A DNA stretch of 64,000 nt, taken from assembly GCF_020023995.1 (NCBI RefSeq), contig NZ_NRRD01000019.1:1-64000 (forward strand), given 5' to 3'. Below are positions 36,897 through 46,060 of this stretch, in pieces; the stretch's first letter is position 1, and every line of letters begins with the position of its first letter. A program made the position numbers and the translations under genes. The DNA comes from Rhodobacter sp. TJ_12 (GTDB lineage: Bacteria; Pseudomonadota; Alphaproteobacteria; Rhodobacterales; Rhodobacteraceae). The notes beneath the pieces are model-generated. The model was not told where the DNA came from. It worked only from the letters and a program-made list of their open reading frames with translations, and made no database searches.

Positions 36897-37742
36897 TCAT
36901 GCGGGCGTGGCCGCAGGCCTATGCGCCAAAACGACGCGGTCGCGACACCCCAGATCGGGGCGCACTTCGCGCACCTCAAACCCTTGCGCGCTTAACATCG
37001 CGCTGACCGCCGCCGCCTGTGTCGGCCCGATTTCCAGCGCCAACCGTCCGCCCGGCTTCAGCCGGGCAAAGGCCCCAAAGGCAATCGCACGATAGGCCCC
37101 CAAGCCATCACCGCCCGGGGTCAGCGCTTCATGCGGCTCCCAATCGCGCACTTCGGGGGAAAGCTGCGCCATTTCTTCTTCTGTAATGTAGGGCGGATTG
37201 GAGACAATCAAATCAAACCGCCCTTCGACCCCGTGAAACCAATCGCCATGAATGAACTGCGCGCGTTCGTGCAGGCTAAGCCGTTCGGCGTTTTCTTGCG
37301 CCACTTTCAAAGCCGCTTCTGAAATATCGGTCGCGACCCCCGTGGTTTCGGGACGTTCGGCCAAAAGACTGAGCAAAACGCACCCGGTACCGGTGCCCAG
37401 ATCCAGAACCCGGGTAAAGGGTTCCTCCAGCGCCACCTCGACCAAAAGCTCTGTCTCGGGGCGCGGGTCCAGCGTGTCGCGCGTGACGCGGAATTCATGC
37501 TTCCAAAAGGCGCGATGGCCGGTGATCTGCGCCACCGGCTGGCGCGATTCCCGCATCGCGAGATATTTCAGATAGGCCTTGTGCCGCTCTTCGGACAGTT
37601 CATCATGGATCGACAGATAAAGCCGCTCGGCGGGCAGCCCCATCGCATGGGCCAAAAGCCGCCGCGCATCGGTCGAGGCGCCTTCGATCCCCGCGCCTTC
37701 CAATTGGCGCGTCCCCAGCATGAGCGCGATCTGTGCCTTCAT
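36897..37742 (-). CDS. prmC: release-factor glutamine N5-methyltransferase
   Basis: Methylates the Gln of the GGQ motif in RF1 and RF2. 281 aa. SAM motif [18 protein letters not shown] and catalytic NPPY ([14 protein letters not shown]). The N-terminal helical domain contacts the release factor. Start overlaps the prfA stop (ATGA), so enzyme and substrate are translationally coupled. Confidence 0.94.
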   Translation of the reverse strand: MKAQIALMLGTRQLEGAGIEGASTDARRLLAHAMGLPAERLYLSIHDELSEERHKAYLKYLAMRESRQPVAQITGHRAFWKHEFRVTRDTLDPRPETELLVEVALEEPFTRVLDLGTGTGCVLLSLLAERPETTGVATDISEAALKVAQENAERLSLHERAQFIHGDWFHGVEGRFDLIVSNPPYITEEEMAQLSPEVRDWEPHEALTPGGDGLGAYRAIAFGAFARLKPGGRLALEIGPTQAAAVSAMLSAQGFEVREVRPDLGCRDRVVLAHRPAATPA

Positions 37743-38794
37743 CCGTCCATCTCCGCGAGTTTTTCTGCTTGGTCATGGGCCACAAGCGCATCGATCACCT
37801 CGCCCAGATCGCCCGCCATGATCTGCGGCAGCGCGTAAAGCGTCAGGTTGATGCGGTGGTCCGTCATTCGCCCTTGCGGGAAGTTATAGGTGCGGATGCG
37901 CTCCGACCGGTCGCCCGAGCCCACCTGCGCGCGGCGGCTGTCGGCGCGTTCGGTGGCAAGCCGGTCGCGTTCCATTTCGTAAAGCCGCGCGCGCAGCACC
38001 GCCATGGCAATGGCGCGGTTTTGGTGTTGGCTCTTTTCCGACGAGGTCACCACAAGCCCGGTGGGAATATGGGTGATCCGCACGGCGGAATCGGTGGTAT
38101 TGACGTGCTGCCCCCCCGCGCCCGAGGCGCGCATCGTATCGATGCGAATATCGCTCGTGGGAATGTCGATATCGACCTCTTCGGCCTCGGGCAGCACCGC
38201 GACGGTCGCCGCCGAGGTGTGAATACGCCCGCCCGCCTCGGTTTCGGGCACACGCTGCACGCGATGCACGCCGGATTCGTATTTCAGCCGCGCAAAAACG
38301 CCTTCGCCAACGATCCGGGCCATGCCTTCTTTCAGCCCCCCCAATTCGGTGGGGGTGAATTCCAACCGCTCGAACTGCCAGCCCATCTTCTCGGCGTGGC
38401 GTTCATACATCCGCCACAGATCATGCGCGAAAAGCGCGGCCTCCTCGCCCCCGGTGCCGGGACGAATTTCCAAGATCGCGGGCCGGGCATCGGCGGCATC
38501 TTTGGGCAACAGCGCGATGCGCAGCGCCTGTTCCATTTCGGGAATGCGCGCTTTCAGGCGGGGCAGTTCTTCTTCGGCCAGATCGCGCATTTCCGGGTCT
38601 TCCAGCCAGCCCTCGGCCTCGGCCAGATCGTCAAGCGCGGTGCGATAGGCCGCGATTTCGCTCACCACCGGGCGCAATTCGGAATATTCGCGCGACAACG
38701 CCGCGATCTCCCCCGGCGCAAGCGCGGAATTGAGTTTCGCCTCGAGAAATTCGAAGCGCGCCGTAATCTGGGCAAGTTTATCAAGCGGCACCAT
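37739..38794 (-). CDS. prfA: peptide chain release factor 1
   Basis: Recognises UAA/UAG stop codons. 351 aa. GGQ motif in [17 protein letters not shown] and the codon-recognition tripeptide position as PET ([15 protein letters not shown]; PxT in RF1). Coupled to prmC downstream. Confidence 0.96.
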   Translation of the reverse strand: MVPLDKLAQITARFEFLEAKLNSALAPGEIAALSREYSELRPVVSEIAAYRTALDDLAEAEGWLEDPEMRDLAEEELPRLKARIPEMEQALRIALLPKDAADARPAILEIRPGTGGEEAALFAHDLWRMYERHAEKMGWQFERLEFTPTELGGLKEGMARIVGEGVFARLKYESGVHRVQRVPETEAGGRIHTSAATVAVLPEAEEVDIDIPTSDIRIDTMRASGAGGQHVNTTDSAVRITHIPTGLVVTSSEKSQHQNRAIAMAVLRARLYEMERDRLATERADSRRAQVGSGDRSERIRTYNFPQGRMTDHRINLTLYALPQIMAGDLGEVIDALVAHDQAEKLAEMDG

Positions 38795-38907
38795 GGCTTC
38801 ATCTGACCGAGACAGGCGCGCGGGTCAAGGGCGCGCACCCGCCCCCGCCCGCATTCTGGCCCCCTGCCCCTCGGCTTTGTGCAAATATCCCGGGGGCCGG
38901 GAGGGCC

Positions 38908-38939
38908 GCGCCCCCGAAAAAGCGGGGGTCCGGGGGCGC
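38908..38939. repeat. GC-rich intergenic hairpin element
   Basis: Nine-base perfect inverted arms GCGCCCCCG / CGGGGGCGC enclose a second G/C-rich stretch (aaaaagcgggggtc). It sits in a segment that starts with caaatatcccgggggcc, between the divergent prfA and ABC-transporter genes. It resembles the C/G-rich dispersed intergenic elements common in Rhodobacterales genomes; its copy number cannot be judged from this window. Confidence 0.45.
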
Positions 38940-39047
38940 AGCCCCTGACGGTTCGCCCAGCGCGCGCGGGGCGAAATCCGCAAGCCTGCCCTTTCCCTGC
39001 TGCCTGCGTGGCATATTTTGGAGCCCAGGCGGGGTACAGGAGGCAAG

Positions 39048-39698
39048 ATGCTGCTTGATCTGCAAGGCGTGGAAAAGACCTATCCGGGGGCGGATGCGCC
39101 GGTGCTGCGCGGGGTCTCGCTGCGCCTGGCTGCAGGCGACATGCTGGCGCTGACCGGGGAATCGGGGTCGGGCAAAAGCACGCTATTGCATCTGGCGGGC
39201 GGGCTCGACACCGCCGATGCGGGCCGGGTGGCGCTGGCCGGCACCGATCTGACCGGGCTTTCCGACGCCGCGCGCGCCGGTTTGCGCCGCACAACGGTGG
39301 GGGTGATCTTTCAGCAATTCAACCTGATCCCCTCGCTTGATGTGGCGGCCAATATCGCCTTTCAGGCGCGGCTGGCCGGGCGCCATGATCCAGACAAAAC
39401 CGCCGCTTTGGCCGCTCGGCTGGGGCTCAGCGCGCATCTGCGCAAATATCCCGAACAGCTTTCGGGCGGGCAGCAACAGCGCGTGGCGATTGCCCGCACC
39501 TTGGCCGCCGCACCGCAACTGGTGCTGGCCGATGAGCCGACCGGCAATCTGGACGAAAGCACCGCCGATGGCGTGTTTGACCTTTTGTGTGACCTGGTCG
39601 CGGAAACCGGGGCCGGGCTGGTTTTGGTGACCCATTCCACGCGGCTGGCGGCGAAACTGCCCCGCCGCGCGCATCTGCACGCCGGGGTTTTGACGTGA
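39048..39698 (+). CDS. ABC transporter ATP-binding protein (LolD/MacB type)
   Basis: 216 aa. Walker A GESGSGKST, Q-loop VIFQQFNLIPSL, signature LSGGQQQRVAIAR, Walker B with LVLADEPTGNLDE, and the H-loop THS. This is the small ATPase class that pairs with FtsX/MacB-type permeases. Start at 39,048 with AGGAGG seven bases upstream. Coupled to the permease gene by a four-base overlap. Confidence 0.92.
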   Translation: MLLDLQGVEKTYPGADAPVLRGVSLRLAAGDMLALTGESGSGKSTLLHLAGGLDTADAGRVALAGTDLTGLSDAARAGLRRTTVGVIFQQFNLIPSLDVAANIAFQARLAGRHDPDKTAALAARLGLSAHLRKYPEQLSGGQQQRVAIARTLAAAPQLVLADEPTGNLDESTADGVFDLLCDLVAETGAGLVLVTHSTRLAAKLPRRAHLHAGVLT

Positions 39699-42100
39699 AC
39701 CGCGCGATCTGGGCCGCGCTGATCGGGCATTGGCGGCGCAATCCGTTGCAATGGATCACGCTGGTCGCGGGGCTGGCCTTGGGCACCGCACTTTGGGCCG
39801 GGGTGCAAGCGATCAATGCCGAGGCGCGCGCAAGCTATGCCGCCGCCGCCGCGACCTTGGGCGAAACCCGCTTTGCCATGCTGCGCCCCACCTCCGGTGA
39901 CGCCATCGCGCAAGACACTTATATTGCGCTGCGCCGCGCGGGCTGGGATGTTTCGCCGTTGATCGAGGGTCGCTTGCGCCCGAGCAAGGAAAGCCCGGTC
40001 CGCCTTATCGGGATCGACCCGCTGACCGCGCCGATGGGGCTTTTGCCAACCCCCGAGGGCGCGCAAGCCGAGCCCACCGCATTTTTGACCGGACCGGGGC
40101 AGGTTTTTGGCCCGCCCGATGCACTGGATCGTTTGCCCGCCACGGTCACCGCTGCGCGCATCGCTGCCCCCGATGTTGCGCCCAATACCGTCATCACCGA
40201 TATCGGCGTCGCGCAAAGACTTTTGGGCCGCGCGGGCAAGATCGACCGGCTGCTGTTGGCCCCCGATCAGCCGCTGACCCGCCGCCCATTGGCCGAAATC
40301 GCGCCGGGTCTGGAACTCATCCCCCCGCAAGAAAGCGCCGATATGGCGCGGCTCACGGATAGTTTTCACCTCAACCTGACCGCCTTTGGTCTTTTGTCCT
40401 TTGCGGTGGGGTTGTTCATCGTGCATGGCGCGATCGGGCTTGCGTTTGAGCAACGCCGGGCGATGCTGCGCAACCTGCGCGCGTTGGGGGTGCCGCTGCC
40501 CCGGCTGCTGGCGCTGATGGCACTGGAACTTGCGGCTTTCGCGCTGATTGCAGGCGCGATCGGCGTCGCGCTTGGCTATGGGGTGGCGGCGGCGCTGTTG
40601 CCCGATGTGGCCGCCAGCCTGCGCGGCCTTTACGGGGCCGAGGTTTCGGGCAGTCTGGCTTTGCGGCCCGCATGGTGGCTTTCGGGCCTTGCGCTCGCGC
40701 TTGGCGGCACGGCGCTGGCGGGCGCGGGGGCGCTTTGGTCGCTGGCGCGGATGCCGCTTTTGGCCAGTGCACAACCGCAAGCACGCGCCCGCGCGCTACG
40801 CCCTGCGCTGCAAGCTGCGCTGGCACTGGGGCTTTTGGGCCTTGCTTGGGCGCTGGCGCTTTGGGGCACGGGGCTGCGCGCGGGCTTTGTGATGCTGGGC
40901 GCGTTGCTATTGGGGGGCGCGCTGGCACTGCCGCCGCTTTTGGGCGTGGTGCTGCGCCTTTCCCAAGCGCGCGCCAAAGGGCCTGTGGCGCAATGGTTCT
41001 GGGCCGATAGCCGCCAACAACTGCCCGGGCTGTCGCTGGCCTTGATGGCGCTTTTGCTGGCGATGGCGGCCAATGTCGGCGTATCTACCATGGTGTCATC
41101 TTTCCGGCTGACCTTCACCGGCTTTCTGGATCAGCGCTTGGCGGCTGAGCTTTACGTCACAGCCGCCGATGCACGCCAAGCCGCCGCGATCGAAGCGCTG
41201 GCAGATGGACCGGTCCGCGCGGTGCTGCCGCTGATGAGCGTGGACACCAAAATTGCCGGGCAGCCTGCCACGCTGCATGGGCTGCGCGACGATCCAACCT
41301 ATCGCGACAATTGGCGCTTTTTGCAGTCCATTCCAAACGCTTGGGACGCCTTTGCCAAGGGGGAAGGCGTGTTGATCAATGAACAGCTTTACCGCCGCGC
41401 CGCGTTGCAATTGGGCGATGTGATCCCGCTTGCTCAGGGCCTGCGCCTGCCGATCGTGGGGATTTACGGCGACTACGGCAATCCGGTCGGGCAGGTCAGC
41501 CTGTCTGAATCGCTGTTTCAGAAAAGCTTCCCGCAGGTCGCCCCGCGCCGTTTTGGCTTGCGGCTTGCCCCCGATCAGGTGCCCGCCTTGCAAGAAGAAC
41601 TGACGCAAAAGATCGGCCTTGCCGAGAATGCGATGATCGATCAGGCCGCGCTCAAGGCGCTGTCGCGAAGCGTGTTCGAGCGCACCTTCGCCGTGACCAC
41701 CGCGCTGAACCTGCTGACCTTGGCGGTGGCAGGTTTTGCGATGCTGATGAGCCTGCTCACGCTGGCGGCGATGCGGCTGCCGCAACTGGCTCCGGTTTGG
41801 GCGCTGGGGCTGACGCGGCGCAGGCTCGCGTTGCTTGATCTTGCCCGCGCGCTGGTGCTGGCAGCGCTGACCGGGGCGCTGGCCTTGCCGCTGGGGCTTG
41901 CGTTGGCATGGGCGCTTTTGGCGGTAGTCAATGTGGAGGCCTTTGGCTGGCGGCTGCCGATGTTCCTGTTTCCGGCCGATTACGCGCGGCTCAACTTGCT
42001 GGCTTTGGCCGCGGCGGCGCTGGCCGCGCTATGGCCTGCGCTGCAACTGGCACGCCTGCCACCCGCACAGCTTTTGGGGGTGTTTCGCAATGAACGCTAA
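39695..42100 (+). CDS. FtsX-like ABC transporter permease
   Basis: 801-aa permease. One N-terminal membrane helix is followed by a large extracytoplasmic domain (about residues 45-235). There are then two groups of helices with FtsX-type signatures: LRALGVPLPRLLALMALELAAF in the first and WALGLTRRRLALLDLARALVLA in the second. GTG start overlaps the ATPase stop. With the ATPase and the AttH-like secreted protein it matches the mechanotransmission-type exporters that act on periplasmic substrates without transporting ions. The substrate is unknown. Confidence 0.88.
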   Translation: MNRAIWAALIGHWRRNPLQWITLVAGLALGTALWAGVQAINAEARASYAAAAATLGETRFAMLRPTSGDAIAQDTYIALRRAGWDVSPLIEGRLRPSKESPVRLIGIDPLTAPMGLLPTPEGAQAEPTAFLTGPGQVFGPPDALDRLPATVTAARIAAPDVAPNTVITDIGVAQRLLGRAGKIDRLLLAPDQPLTRRPLAEIAPGLELIPPQESADMARLTDSFHLNLTAFGLLSFAVGLFIVHGAIGLAFEQRRAMLRNLRALGVPLPRLLALMALELAAFALIAGAIGVALGYGVAAALLPDVAASLRGLYGAEVSGSLALRPAWWLSGLALALGGTALAGAGALWSLARMPLLASAQPQARARALRPALQAALALGLLGLAWALALWGTGLRAGFVMLGALLLGGALALPPLLGVVLRLSQARAKGPVAQWFWADSRQQLPGLSLALMALLLAMAANVGVSTMVSSFRLTFTGFLDQRLAAELYVTAADARQAAAIEALADGPVRAVLPLMSVDTKIAGQPATLHGLRDDPTYRDNWRFLQSIPNAWDAFAKGEGVLINEQLYRRAALQLGDVIPLAQGLRLPIVGIYGDYGNPVGQVSLSESLFQKSFPQVAPRRFGLRLAPDQVPALQEELTQKIGLAENAMIDQAALKALSRSVFERTFAVTTALNLLTLAVAGFAMLMSLLTLAAMRLPQLAPVWALGLTRRRLALLDLARALVLAALTGALALPLGLALAWALLAVVNVEAFGWRLPMFLFPADYARLNLLALAAAALAALWPALQLARLPPAQLLGVFRNER

Positions 42101-43139
42101 AGCACTGCTTTTGTGCATCTTCTTGCCGCTTCAAGCCGCCGCGCAGGGCTTTGCCGGGCTGGGCACGACGCCGCAGGACTTCACCCAGCCCAATCCCGAA
42201 ACCGTGCTACGCTTCCCCCAAGATCACGGCGCCCATCCCGATTTCCGCATCGAATGGTGGTATGTGACCGCCAATCTGACCGGGCCCGACGGCACGCCCT
42301 ATGGGCTGCAATGGACGCTGTTTCGTTCTGCCCTTGCGCCAGAACGAAAGGGGCAGGAGCATCAGGGCTGGCAAAGCCCGCAATTGTGGATGGGCCATGC
42401 CGCCGTCACCACCCCCAACGCGCATTATGTGGCCGAACGGCGTGCACGCGGCGGCATCGGGCAGGCCGGGGTGCGGGCCGCCCCCTTTGAGGCGTGGATC
42501 GATGACTGGCAGATGCGCGGGCCGGATCTCGACCGGGTGCAGCTTGCCGCCTCTGGCACCGATTTCGCTTATCAGGTCACGTTGCAGGCGACCGGCCCCT
42601 TGGTCTTACAAGGTACCAAGGGCTATTCGGTCAAATCTGCCGCCGGTCAGGCCAGCCATTATTATTCGCAGCCGTTTTACACGGTTTCGGGGCAGTTGAC
42701 CTTGCCCGAGGGCCCGGTGCCGGTCACGGGCACGGCGTGGCTGGACCGCGAATGGTCCTCGCAACTGCTGGCGGCGGATCAAAGCGGCTGGGACTGGTTT
42801 TCGCTAAGCTTTGACGATGGCGCGCGGATGATGGGCTTTGTGCTGCGCGGGACACAGGATTTTACCGCCGCGACATGGATCGCCCCCGATGGCACACCCA
42901 CGCCCTTTCCTGATGGGGCGTTCATGGCAACCCCGTTAGACAGGCAACAGGTGGCCGGGCGTGATCTGCCGCTGACATGGCGGTTGCGTCTGCCCGCCAA
43001 AGGGGTGGATGTGACGATAAAGGCTCTGACGCCGAAGGCATGGATGGATGTCTCTGTCCCCTATTGGGAGGGGCCGGTGACCGTGTCGGGCAGCCATGCC
43101 GGGGTCGGCTATCTCGAAATGACCGGTTACGCGCCCTAA
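42090..43139 (+). CDS. AttH-like secreted protein (carotenoid 1,2-hydratase/lipocalin-like family)
   Basis: 349 aa with an N-terminal signal peptide (about residues 1-19). Family hallmarks: HPDFRIEWWYVTANLTGPDG, SHYYSQPF and AWLDREWSSQLL, the conserved Trp-rich and DREW segments of the AttH/CrtC-like double beta-barrel fold. The ATG overlaps the end of the permease gene by 11 bases. ABC ATPase + FtsX permease + AttH is a recurrent cassette. A role in carotenoid hydration is unlikely given the context; envelope lipid or surface-molecule handling is an inference. Confidence 0.82.
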   Translation: MNAKALLLCIFLPLQAAAQGFAGLGTTPQDFTQPNPETVLRFPQDHGAHPDFRIEWWYVTANLTGPDGTPYGLQWTLFRSALAPERKGQEHQGWQSPQLWMGHAAVTTPNAHYVAERRARGGIGQAGVRAAPFEAWIDDWQMRGPDLDRVQLAASGTDFAYQVTLQATGPLVLQGTKGYSVKSAAGQASHYYSQPFYTVSGQLTLPEGPVPVTGTAWLDREWSSQLLAADQSGWDWFSLSFDDGARMMGFVLRGTQDFTAATWIAPDGTPTPFPDGAFMATPLDRQQVAGRDLPLTWRLRLPAKGVDVTIKALTPKAWMDVSVPYWEGPVTVSGSHAGVGYLEMTGYAP

Positions 43140-43245
43140 CCCCAAACCCGCCGGGGCGCCCCGCAATACGCCGTGGCCCAAAAGATGCCTTGGTCTGTAA
43201 GATGCTGTGGATTGACAGCTTGCCCCCGCGCGCGCATCCTGCGCG

Positions 43246-43418
43246 CGCCTTGGTCCCGCAGGTGATGCTGCGGGCGAAGAGGGAAGCCGGTGCAAGTCCG
43301 GCGCTGCCCCCGCAACTGTAAGCGGCGAGCCCAAAGCGAGGCCACTGATCTTTGATCGGGAAGGCGCGGCGGGCGTTCGAGCCGTAAGCCAGGAGACCTG
43401 CCAGGCCATCGACCATCC
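43246..43418 (+). ncRNA. cobalamin (AdoCbl) riboswitch
   Basis: The class-I core is present in order: GAAGAGGGAAGCCGGTGC, AAGTCCGGCGCTGCCCCCGC, AACTGTAAGCGG, then GCCACTG, GGGAAGGC, and the B12 box AAGCCAGGAGACCTGCC at 43,386-43,402. It lies ~100 bases before a small Cys-rich protein gene that starts the cobQ cluster, so adenosylcobalamin should repress expression. A hairpin at 43,444-43,462 (gccccgg/ccggggc) followed by ctgtcccctt may be part of the expression platform. Confidence 0.93.
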
Positions 43419-43516
43419 CGGGCGGCGGGCCCGGAGGCAGGGTGCCCCGGTCTGTCCGGGGCCTGTCCCCTTACCGCTTTCCGGCACTAGACCAGAACCT
43501 GAGCCAGAGGACCGGT

Positions 43517-43858
43517 ATGGAGCCGAAAGAAACCACTCAGAATGCAGCCTTCAAGGGCTTTACCAATGCGGCTTGCCCCTTTTTGCCCTGCCATCAGGGG
43601 GTGAAGCGTGATTTCAACTGCCTGTTTTGCTATTGCCCGCTCATCGGCTATGAATGCCCGGGCCCCTACAAAACCTACACCGATGGGAATGGCTTGACGC
43701 GCAAGGATTGCTCGGCCTGCGCGCTGCCGCATGACGGCTACGAACAATCGTGGAATTTCATTCAGAAATGGCTCGACTATCCGCAGCCGTGGTCGGGGAA
43801 GCCGCAAACCACCCCGCCACGGGCGCGCCCCAAACCCGCGCCGAGGGGGATGGCATGA
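43517..43858 (+). CDS. cysteine-rich small-domain protein under B12 riboswitch control
   Basis: 113 aa with about nine cysteines in CxxxxC, CxxCxC and CxxC patterns (CPFLPC, CLFCYC, CSAC), then a Pro/Arg-rich tail. It matches the cysteine-rich small domain family seen in cobalamin loci and probably binds a metal. AGAGG precedes the ATG. First gene after the cobalamin riboswitch; overlaps the next gene by four bases. The exact role in B12 metabolism is not known. Confidence 0.8.
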   Translation: MEPKETTQNAAFKGFTNAACPFLPCHQGVKRDFNCLFCYCPLIGYECPGPYKTYTDGNGLTRKDCSACALPHDGYEQSWNFIQKWLDYPQPWSGKPQTTPPRARPKPAPRGMA

Positions 43859-44199
43859 CGAATATGGCCCCCGCTTTCGCGCCCGCGCAACCCGTGGTCA
43901 GCTCGGTCACCTGCCGCCACTGCAATGCGCCTTGCAGCCCCGGTCTTGCCTTTCTGCGCCGCTTGGGCGCGGCCATTTCCTTGGCCCCGGTGACCGAGGA
44001 CTTCGAGATCAGCGGCACCGCCAATCTGTGTTGTGGCGACAAGCTTTGCCCGGCGGTGTGGCGTGCCACCGCCGACGGGACATGGCTTTGGGGCGATGTC
44101 GCGCCCGAGGTGCCGCTGACAGAACTGACCGAGGCAGGCGAGGCGGCACACAGCCGCGCAGCCGCCAAAATCGTGACCAGAGCAGTGGCGCTGCACTGA
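43855..44199 (+). CDS. Cys-containing protein of unknown function in the cobalamin operon
   Basis: 114 aa. Cysteines occur in two clusters (CRHCNAPC near residue 20, and CCGDKLC in the middle), suggesting a small metal-binding fold. It starts at 43,855 with ATGA coupling to the preceding gene and precedes cobQ by ~100 bases. I recognise no family. Its place behind the B12 riboswitch implies a function tied to cobalamin or its metal supply. Confidence 0.65.
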   Translation: MTNMAPAFAPAQPVVSSVTCRHCNAPCSPGLAFLRRLGAAISLAPVTEDFEISGTANLCCGDKLCPAVWRATADGTWLWGDVAPEVPLTELTEAGEAAHSRAAAKIVTRAVALH

Positions 44200-44301
44200 T
44201 CTGCCCCCTATGCTTTGGCCCGACCCGCGCGGGCCAAGGCCCCTGCCCCTACCCGGCAGGAGCTTTCGCCTGATCGCTTTGCCTGCTGAACGGATTTGAC
44301 C

Positions 44302-45807
44302 ATGCCCTCTTGCCCGCCCGTGCCCGATCCGCAGCCCCAGCCCGCCGCGCCGCGCCGTGGCCGTTGTTTGATGGTGCTGGGCACCAGTTCGGATGTGGGC
44401 AAAAGCCTGTTGGTGGCCGGGCTTGCCCGCGCTTATGCGCGGCGCGGGCTGAAGGTTGCGCCTTTCAAGGCGCAAAATATGTCCAACAATGCCGCCGTGA
44501 CCGCCGATGGCGGCGAGATTGGCCGTGCGCAAGCCTTGCAGGCGCGCGCGGCCCGAGTGCCGCTATCGGTGCATATGAACCCGGTGCTGCTGAAACCCGA
44601 CAGCGATGTGGATGCGCAGGTGGTCGTGCAGGGGCAGGTGCTCGGGCGCTATAGCGCGGCGCAATATCAACAGCTTAAGCCAAGCCTGCGCCCGCGCGTC
44701 GTGGACAGCCTTGACCGGCTGGCACAGACCCATGACCTTGTGCTGATCGAAGGCGCAGGCAGCGGCGCGGAACGCTATCTGCGCCCGCAAGACATTTCCA
44801 ACATGGGGCTGGCAGAGACCGCCGACCTACCCGTGGTGCTGTTGGGGGACGAGTCGCGCGGCGGGGTCACGGCGGCGGCGATTGGCCATCATCATCTTTG
44901 GACGGCGTCGGAACGCGCGCGTGTGGCCGGGGTGATCGTGACGAAATTTCGCGGCGATCCGGCAATTTTCGCCCCGGCCGCCGAAGATATCCGCGCCGAG
45001 ACGGGCTGGCCGGTGCTGGGCGTGCTGCGCTGGTCCGAAGCCGCGCGGCATTTGCCGGAGGAAGACTCGCTTGGCATCGCGCGCAAGGGCGGCACGGCGG
45101 GGGCTTTGGTGGTGGCGGTGCTGGACCTGCCGCGGGTGGCGAATTTTGACGATCTGGACCCGCTCGCGGCGGAACCTGGCGTGGATGTGCGCTGGGTGCG
45201 CCCGGGACAGCCGATCCCGGCGGAGGCCGCCGTGGTGGTCTTGCCCGGCTCAAAAGCGACGCGCGCGGCACTTGCGGCGCTGCGCGCCGAGGGCTGGGAT
45301 ATCGACCTGCGCGCGCATCTGCGCCGGGGCGGCAGGATCGTGGGTATTTGCGCGGGGTTTCAGATGCTTGGCCACAAAGTGCATGACCCCGATGGGATCG
45401 AAGGTCCGCCCGGCACCACCGAAGGGCTGGGGCTTTTGGATCTGGAAACCGTGATCGGCCCGGCAAAGCGGCTGCGCGAAATCGATGCGCAAGATGCGAT
45501 CACCGGCGCCCATGTGACGGGCTATGAAATGCATATGGGCGAAAGTGCCGGGCCCGGCATGGCGCGGCCATGGCTGCGCCCCGATGGACAGGCCGAGGGG
45601 GCGATCAGCGCCGATGGCAAGGTGATGGGATGCTATCTGCACGGGCTTTTCGGCGCGGCAGCGTTTCGCGCCGCGTGGCTTGCCACACAGGGCGCGCGGG
45701 CCGCGCAGGTGGATCAGACCGCCCGACTTGATGCCGCGCTTGATGCCTTTGCCGATGAGATCGCACAAGACCTTGATCTGGACGCGCTGCTTGATCTGGC
45801 CCGGTAA
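44302..45807 (+). CDS. cobQ: cobyric acid synthase
   Basis: Amidates adenosylcobyrinic a,c-diamide at four positions, ATP- and glutamine-dependent. 501 aa. The N-terminal ATPase has the P-loop-like GTSSDVGKSLLVAGLAR and KAQNMSNNAAV; the C-terminal glutamine amidotransferase has nucleophile Cys in GICAGFQMLGH and His in YLHGLFG. Start at 44,302; a TTG two codons earlier is less likely. The only core B12 enzyme in the window. Confidence 0.95.
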   Translation: MPSCPPVPDPQPQPAAPRRGRCLMVLGTSSDVGKSLLVAGLARAYARRGLKVAPFKAQNMSNNAAVTADGGEIGRAQALQARAARVPLSVHMNPVLLKPDSDVDAQVVVQGQVLGRYSAAQYQQLKPSLRPRVVDSLDRLAQTHDLVLIEGAGSGAERYLRPQDISNMGLAETADLPVVLLGDESRGGVTAAAIGHHHLWTASERARVAGVIVTKFRGDPAIFAPAAEDIRAETGWPVLGVLRWSEAARHLPEEDSLGIARKGGTAGALVVAVLDLPRVANFDDLDPLAAEPGVDVRWVRPGQPIPAEAAVVVLPGSKATRAALAALRAEGWDIDLRAHLRRGGRIVGICAGFQMLGHKVHDPDGIEGPPGTTEGLGLLDLETVIGPAKRLREIDAQDAITGAHVTGYEMHMGESAGPGMARPWLRPDGQAEGAISADGKVMGCYLHGLFGAAAFRAAWLATQGARAAQVDQTARLDAALDAFADEIAQDLDLDALLDLAR

Positions 45808-46060
45808 TAGGCCGGTTTCTTGCCTGTATCGTCACCCCCTGTCCGGCACAGGCGCGACCGCGCGTGAATGCCCCCCGGATGCGCGAACGCCCCGTCCAGT
45901 CTGCGGGCTGATCAAAGCGGGAACGGACAAGCGGCGATGCGGCAGGCGCATCGGGGCCAGCCTGTCTTGGGGCTTTCGTGAAAGCGACATGATTTCGACA
46001 AGAGGCTGTTACGCGGTCCCCCCATCACGCGGGGGTATCCACAGATGAACGGGGAGTCAC

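Noticed and set aside
45808-46060. Possible Pho box upstream of the phytase-esterase-like gene
   Set aside because: Only a single partial CTGTTAC-like half is present without a second correctly spaced half; not supportable as a PhoB site.
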